From: Hyphomicrobiales bacterium
GTDB taxonomy: Bacteria; Pseudomonadota; Alphaproteobacteria; Rhizobiales; CAJQND01
DNA: 52,525 nt
NCBI GenBank assembly: GCA_028285595.1
Contig: JANQOW010000018.1
Span: 1 to 52,525, forward strand
Direction: 5' to 3'
Shown here: positions 51,692 through 52,525 of the stretch, one piece after another
How positions within the stretch are numbered: the first letter of the stretch is position 1
Layout: the number at the start of each line of letters is the position of its first letter
Translations under genes and position numbers: made by a program
Notes under the pieces: generated by a model
Seen by the model: the letters and a program-made list of their open reading frames with translations, nothing else
Database searches by the model: none
Told to the model about the DNA's origin: nothing

Positions 51692-52525
51692 ATGAGCGAA
51701 GCGATCAAACATCTCCTGAACGCTAAAACCGTCGTCATTGTCGGCGCTACGGAGGGCGAACACCGCATTGGCGGGCGTGTTCTGCATTACATTCTGCGAG
51801 CCGGTTTTAAGGGCGAGGTATATCCCGTCAATCCGGGCCGCGAGACTGTGCAGAGACTGACCGCCTACCGGCAGATTGAAGATATTCCAGGCGAGGCGGA
51901 TTGCGCGATTTTTGCGGTGCCGGCCCCGGCGGTCATCCCGTCCCTGAAGGCCTGTGCGGCCAAGGGTGTGAAGGCGGCCATTCTCTTCAGTGCCGGCTTT
52001 GCCGAGGTGGGCGATGAGGGCAGGGCCATGCAGACACAGCTCGTGGCGGCGGCCAAGGACGCGGGCGTGCGCATTTTAGGCCCCAACTGCTTGGGCGCGT
52101 TCAACGCCCATTCCGGCCTGATGGGGACCTTCAGCTCCAACATCATCGACAAAACACCTGAACCAGGATCGGTTGGCGTCGTTTCTCAAAGTGGCGCGTT
52201 CGGGGCCCACCTATACTCCCTCTGTGATGCCCGGGGCATTGGCATCTCCTATTGGGTGACGACCGGCAATGAGGCCGACATCACCATTGCCGAATGCATC
52301 AGCTTCATGGCGCAGGAACCTGCGGTGAACACCATCATGGTCTATGCTGAAGGCATCAATGATCCCGACGGCCTGGCTGATGCCCTTGAACTGGCGCGGG
52401 CGAACCGCAAACCCGTGATCTTCGTGAAGGTGGGCCGCACGGAGGCCGGCGCCAAGGCGGCCGCGTCTCACACCGCCTCTCTGGCGGTCTCCGACACGGC
52501 CTGTGATGCCTTCTTGCGGCAGCAC
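51692..52525 (+). CDS. ADP-forming acyl-CoA synthetase, partial
   Basis: Runs off the window end after 278 codons with no stop. N-terminal CoA-binding domain (TVVIVGATEGEHRIGGRVLH, YPVNPGRETV, GVKAAILFSAGFAEVG, ILGPNCLGAFN), then the ligase domain (VGVVSQSGAFGAHLYSLC, TTGNEADITIAECISFMAQE). The phospho-His lies in KAAASHTASLA. This is the acetate-CoA ligase (ADP-forming) family, in which acyl-CoA formation or release is coupled to ATP. It begins directly after the thiolase-fold gene stop. Probably handles a product acid or ester of the pathway. The C-terminal ATP-grasp part lies beyond the window. Confidence 0.85.
   Translation, partial: MSEAIKHLLNAKTVVIVGATEGEHRIGGRVLHYILRAGFKGEVYPVNPGRETVQRLTAYRQIEDIPGEADCAIFAVPAPAVIPSLKACAAKGVKAAILFSAGFAEVGDEGRAMQTQLVAAAKDAGVRILGPNCLGAFNAHSGLMGTFSSNIIDKTPEPGSVGVVSQSGAFGAHLYSLCDARGIGISYWVTTGNEADITIAECISFMAQEPAVNTIMVYAEGINDPDGLADALELARANRKPVIFVKVGRTEAGAKAAASHTASLAVSDTACDAFLRQH

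Overview
The window looks like chromosomal DNA of an alphaproteobacterium. This is inferred from gene content: a Coq4-like protein, a PdhS/DivJ-style histidine kinase, a legumain-type C13 peptidase of the alphaproteobacterial kind, a DddP-like pita-bread enzyme, AcnX subunits and many CoA-linked catabolic genes. Most genes are GC-rich and tightly packed with ATGA, GTGA or TGATG junctions. Short AT-rich patches occur only in the left third. No rRNA, tRNA, CRISPR array, transposase or integrase was seen.

Left third (1-19.1 kb) is accessory and loosely packed. It holds a DmeF-type Co/Ni efflux pump, a small Coq4-motif protein, a LysR regulator divergent from an F420-reductase-like/SDR pair, and an exported cupin. 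Next come an exported caspase-like (C14) plus Sel1 protein with an exported Lys/Arg-repeat and poly-Gly partner, a membrane protein, an SGNH hydrolase, a DUF805 protein, a membrane-anchored C13 peptidase, a DUF1963 protein, small membrane proteins and an exported histidine phosphatase. Degenerate hairpin-bearing intergenic repeats recur here and were not noticed further right.

Middle (19.1-29.3 kb) is a divergent catabolic locus. Leftward: aminotransferase, AstE/DoeB-like deacylase, Rieske oxygenase, Tat-type ABC solute-binding protein. Rightward: M24 hydrolase, EutA-like Asp/Glu-racemase-family protein, GntR/FCD regulator, GMC oxidoreductase, then a nicotinamidase. A perfect 16-bp palindrome lies between the divergent arms and is the likely operator. 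The gene set resembles ectoine utilisation in part but lacks several of its enzymes and adds others.

Next (29.4-34.9 kb) come ordinary genes: lipoprotein lipase, UDG-family protein, GST, MFE-type SDR, histidine kinase and a spondin-N protein. A leftward block at 35-40.3 kb encodes a beta-CASP RNase, a BesD/HalD-family 2OG oxygenase with a hydroxylase (HxD) facial triad, a DddP-like M24 enzyme with all DMSP-lyase site residues, and both subunits of aconitase X.

The right end (40.4-52.5 kb) is a CoA-dependent catabolic cluster arranged divergently. Rightward: a PhyH dioxygenase, a BadI/MenB-like ring hydrolase, an AMP-dependent acyl-CoA ligase, an enoyl-CoA hydratase, an acyl-CoA dehydrogenase, a PaaH-type 3-hydroxyacyl-CoA dehydrogenase split into two genes, a DUF35 protein with a thiolase-fold protein lacking the nucleophilic Cys, and an ADP-forming acyl-CoA synthetase cut by the window end. 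Leftward: a quinone-oxidoreductase-like enzyme, an SDR, an EthD-like protein and a second-type AroQ. Together these suggest breakdown of an oxygenated alicyclic (cyclohexane-type) acid. That substrate is inferred, not shown.
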